Shown here one piece after another: positions 5,440 through 6,853 of a stretch of 6,853 nucleotides of DNA (position 1 is the first letter of the stretch; the number at the start of each line of letters is the position of its first letter). Origin of the DNA: Burkholderiales bacterium. Its GTDB lineage: Bacteria; Pseudomonadota; Gammaproteobacteria; Burkholderiales; Burkholderiaceae_C. Both the position numbers and the translations under genes were made by a program. A model generated the notes under the pieces. The model had not been told where the DNA came from and made no database searches. It was given only the letters and a program-made list of their open reading frames with translations. The DNA is taken from the NCBI GenBank assembly GCA_025354615.1, contig JANXMO010000336.1, forward strand, positions 1-6,853, in the 5' to 3' direction.

Positions 5440-6104
5440 ACGAGCTGACGCACTTTTGGACGCAAGGCGATGCGGTGACGCGAACCACCGCCGTGCTGTT
5501 GCTGCTGATGTCGATCGGCGCATGGGTGCTGATTTTCTGGAAAGGCTGGCTATTGCGGCGCGTGCACAGCGATATCGCGCGCGGCGTGGCCGCTTTCTGG
5601 GCGGCGCCTGATCTGCCCGCCGCCGCGCAGCAACTGGCGTTGTTCGACCGCGAGCGCGTGTTGGTGCCTTTGCTCGCGGCCGCCACCGCCGTGCCCGGCG
5701 CGGCCACGCTGCAAGCGCAAGGCCAGCCGGCTTCGCAGCTGACGCGCCGCCTGCGTGACGCCTTGCATGCCGTGCTGGCGCAGTTGCAATGGGGCCAGGT
5801 GCTGCTGGCATCGATCGGCAGCACGGCGCCGTTCATCGGGTTGTTCGGCACGGTCTGGGGCATCTACCATGCGCTGGCCGGCATTGCCGCAGCCGGCACG
5901 ATGACGATCGAGCGGGTGTCAGGCCCGGTCGGCGAAGCGCTGATCATGACCGCGGCCGGCTTGGCCGTGGCCATCCCGGCGGTGTTGGCCTACAACATCT
6001 TCGGGCAGCGTGCAGCCGCCTGCGAAGCCGAGTTGGAGGGCTTCGCGCATGACCTGCGCGAGCTGCAGTGCGGCTCAGGTACCGATGAGCGGGTAGGGGA
6101 CTAA
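5436..6104 (+). CDS. exbB: ExbB-type (MotA/TolQ/ExbB) proton channel subunit
   Basis: Inner-membrane subunit of the proton-driven motor that, with ExbD, energises TonB-dependent transport through the outer membrane. The product has 222 residues. Three membrane segments are expected: about 16-36 ([20 protein letters not shown]), about 122-146, and about 168-188. The last two hold the family signature: [22 protein letters not shown] with Thr139, and [20 protein letters not shown] with Glu167 and Thr172. These align with the channel residues Thr148, Glu176 and Thr181 of E. coli ExbB. A cytoplasmic Arg-rich loop lies between TM1 and TM2. The ATG overlaps the dapB stop (ATGA) and has no good Shine-Dalgarno sequence, pointing to translational coupling. 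TolQ is the main alternative, but no tolR, tolA, tolB or pal is near, and the partner resembles ExbD. Confidence 0.9.
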   Translation: MNELTHFWTQGDAVTRTTAVLLLLMSIGAWVLIFWKGWLLRRVHSDIARGVAAFWAAPDLPAAAQQLALFDRERVLVPLLAAATAVPGAATLQAQGQPASQLTRRLRDALHAVLAQLQWGQVLLASIGSTAPFIGLFGTVWGIYHALAGIAAAGTMTIERVSGPVGEALIMTAAGLAVAIPAVLAYNIFGQRAAACEAELEGFAHDLRELQCGSGTDERVGD

Positions 6105-6106
6105 GA

Positions 6107-6526
6107 ATGGCCTTCGGCCGCCTCGAACGCACGCCCGGTCCGCGGCCCATGAGCGACATCAACATGACGCCGCTGATCGACGTGATGCTCGTGTTGCTGG
6201 TTATCTTCATCATCACCGCGCCGCTGTTGACCAGCAGTTTGAAGCTCGATTTGCCCCGGAGCGACGCCGCACAGCCGAGCGAGGCGCCGCAATTTCTGGC
6301 GGTGGCGATCGACCCGCAAGGCCGCTTCTATGTCGGCAATGAAACCGTCGACGCCGCCGTGTTCGGCAAACGAATGGCTGACGCCGCGCGCCAGAACCCG
6401 CAAACTGAAGTCCAGTTGCGCGCTGACAAGACCGTGCCCTACGGCCGTGTGGCGGAACTGATCGGCCTGCTGCAAGGCGCCGGGCTGACGCGCATCGGTT
6501 TCGTTGCGGAAACGGGCGTCAAGTAA
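6107..6526 (+). CDS. exbD: ExbD-type (ExbD/TolR) biopolymer transport protein
   Basis: Partner of ExbB: a single-pass inner-membrane protein with a periplasmic C-terminal domain, 139 residues, close to the 141 of E. coli ExbD. The N-terminus holds SDINMTPLIDVMLVLLVIFI with Asp25 inside the start of the membrane helix (about 22-42), the same position as the essential proton-carrying Asp25 of E. coli. The periplasmic part includes FLAVAIDPQGRFYVG (about 63-77) and the conserved LRADKTVPYGRVAELIGLL near 104-122. The ATG is 2 bases after the exbB stop, with AGGGG at 6095-6099 as the ribosome-binding site. The last 8 bases overlap the end of the opposite-strand gene. No tonB is visible, so the TonB partner must be encoded elsewhere. 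Confidence 0.92.
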   Translation: MAFGRLERTPGPRPMSDINMTPLIDVMLVLLVIFIITAPLLTSSLKLDLPRSDAAQPSEAPQFLAVAIDPQGRFYVGNETVDAAVFGKRMADAARQNPQTEVQLRADKTVPYGRVAELIGLLQGAGLTRIGFVAETGVK

Positions 6527-6853
6527 CAACGGCCGCAGCCACAGCCGGGCCCGCAGCGTCATCACGGCACTGCTGCTGCAGCCGCGCCCAGCCGGCGGGG
6601 CCCAGTTGTTGAAGGCGGCGCTGGTTGCGGCTGACGATTTCTTCGGCAGCGCGAGGGAAGGCGGCCAACGCGTTTGCAACGCTGGCTTCGCGCAGCAGGT
6701 GCAGCAGCGGGTGCGGCGAACGGTTGGTGGCATGCGTGATGTCACGCGCTGCCAGGCCGGCAAAACGGTAGTGCGGATGAAAGCTGGCAATCTGCAGCAC
6801 GCCTTGCAGGCGCAGTTCAACCAGTGCGCCATCGGCCACGTCGAGAAAGTCGT
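6519..6853 (-). CDS. DUF1415 family protein, 5' end missing
   Basis: A conserved protein of unknown function; about 110 C-terminal residues are visible and the frame continues past the right edge (DFLDVADGALVEL precedes the GTG at 6839, so that GTG is not the start). The family signature is clear: LQGVLQIASFHPHYRFAG, then ATNRSPHPLLHLLREASV, followed by a helical stretch FPRAAEEIVSRNQRRLQQLG. The family is usually a little under 200 residues, so roughly half is present. No membrane segment or signal is visible in this part. It ends with TGA at 6521-6519, inside exbD, and is convergent with that operon with no visible terminator between them. Function and substrate are unknown; the many conserved His residues suggest, but do not show, a catalytic or metal-binding role. 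Confidence 0.87.
   Translation of the reverse strand, partial: DFLDVADGALVELRLQGVLQIASFHPHYRFAGLAARDITHATNRSPHPLLHLLREASVANALAAFPRAAEEIVSRNQRRLQQLGPAGWARLQQQCRDDAAGPAVAAAVVT

Noticed and set aside
4651..5811. Long - strand open frame (386 codons) opposite dapB and exbB
   Set aside because: Arg/Ala-rich composition, no motif, and fully opposite two clear genes; a shadow frame produced by high GC.
1..6853. Search for CRISPR arrays, insertion sequences, tRNA or rRNA genes, toxin-antitoxin or defence genes
   Set aside because: No regular repeats, transposase motifs, structural RNA sequences or defence-type proteins were seen; the window is largely ordinary chromosomal genes.

Overview
The window looks like a stretch of chromosome from a high-GC betaproteobacterium, most likely Burkholderiales and close to Comamonadaceae. 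This rests on the gene order fur / bamE / dapB / exbB / exbD and on wording in the proteins, such as [10 protein letters not shown] in DapB and [15 protein letters not shown] in BamE, which from memory are typical of that group. No 16S or other marker is present, so the assignment is an inference.

Left half (2-3508, + strand): three genes in one direction that look like the end of a cell-surface polysaccharide or glycolipid cluster. They are a TuaH-like glycosyltransferase cut by the left edge, an amidohydrolase-2 family metal-dependent hydrolase, and a GT4-type glycosyltransferase. The two gaps between them (75 and 45 bases) hold no promoter or terminator I can defend. Each can be read through by a very short hydrophobic ORF that may couple translation. 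A rho-independent terminator closes the cluster at about 3550-3576.

Middle (3574-4111): fur on the - strand, convergent with the glycosyltransferase genes and divergent from bamE. The 106-base fur-bamE spacer holds a candidate promoter for each gene. The -10 boxes are so close that the two promoters would interlock. The bamE leader also carries a strong Shine-Dalgarno sequence separated from the ATG by a hairpin.

Right half (4112-6526, + strand): a tightly packed operon of bamE (outer-membrane assembly lipoprotein), dapB (lysine/diaminopimelate synthesis), exbB and exbD (proton-driven energiser of TonB-type transport). Junctions overlap or are only 2 bases apart. At the right edge a partial DUF1415 gene on the - strand overlaps the end of exbD by 8 bases.

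Together the right half is envelope and iron-homeostasis housekeeping: Fur senses iron, ExbBD powers uptake across the outer membrane, BamE helps assemble the outer-membrane proteins, and DapB feeds peptidoglycan and lysine. The left half decorates the cell surface. I see no CRISPR array, mobile element, tRNA, rRNA or clearly new defence-type system. The points most worth a second look are the shortened DapB, the fur/bamE promoter region and leader hairpin, and the amidohydrolase placed between two glycosyltransferases.
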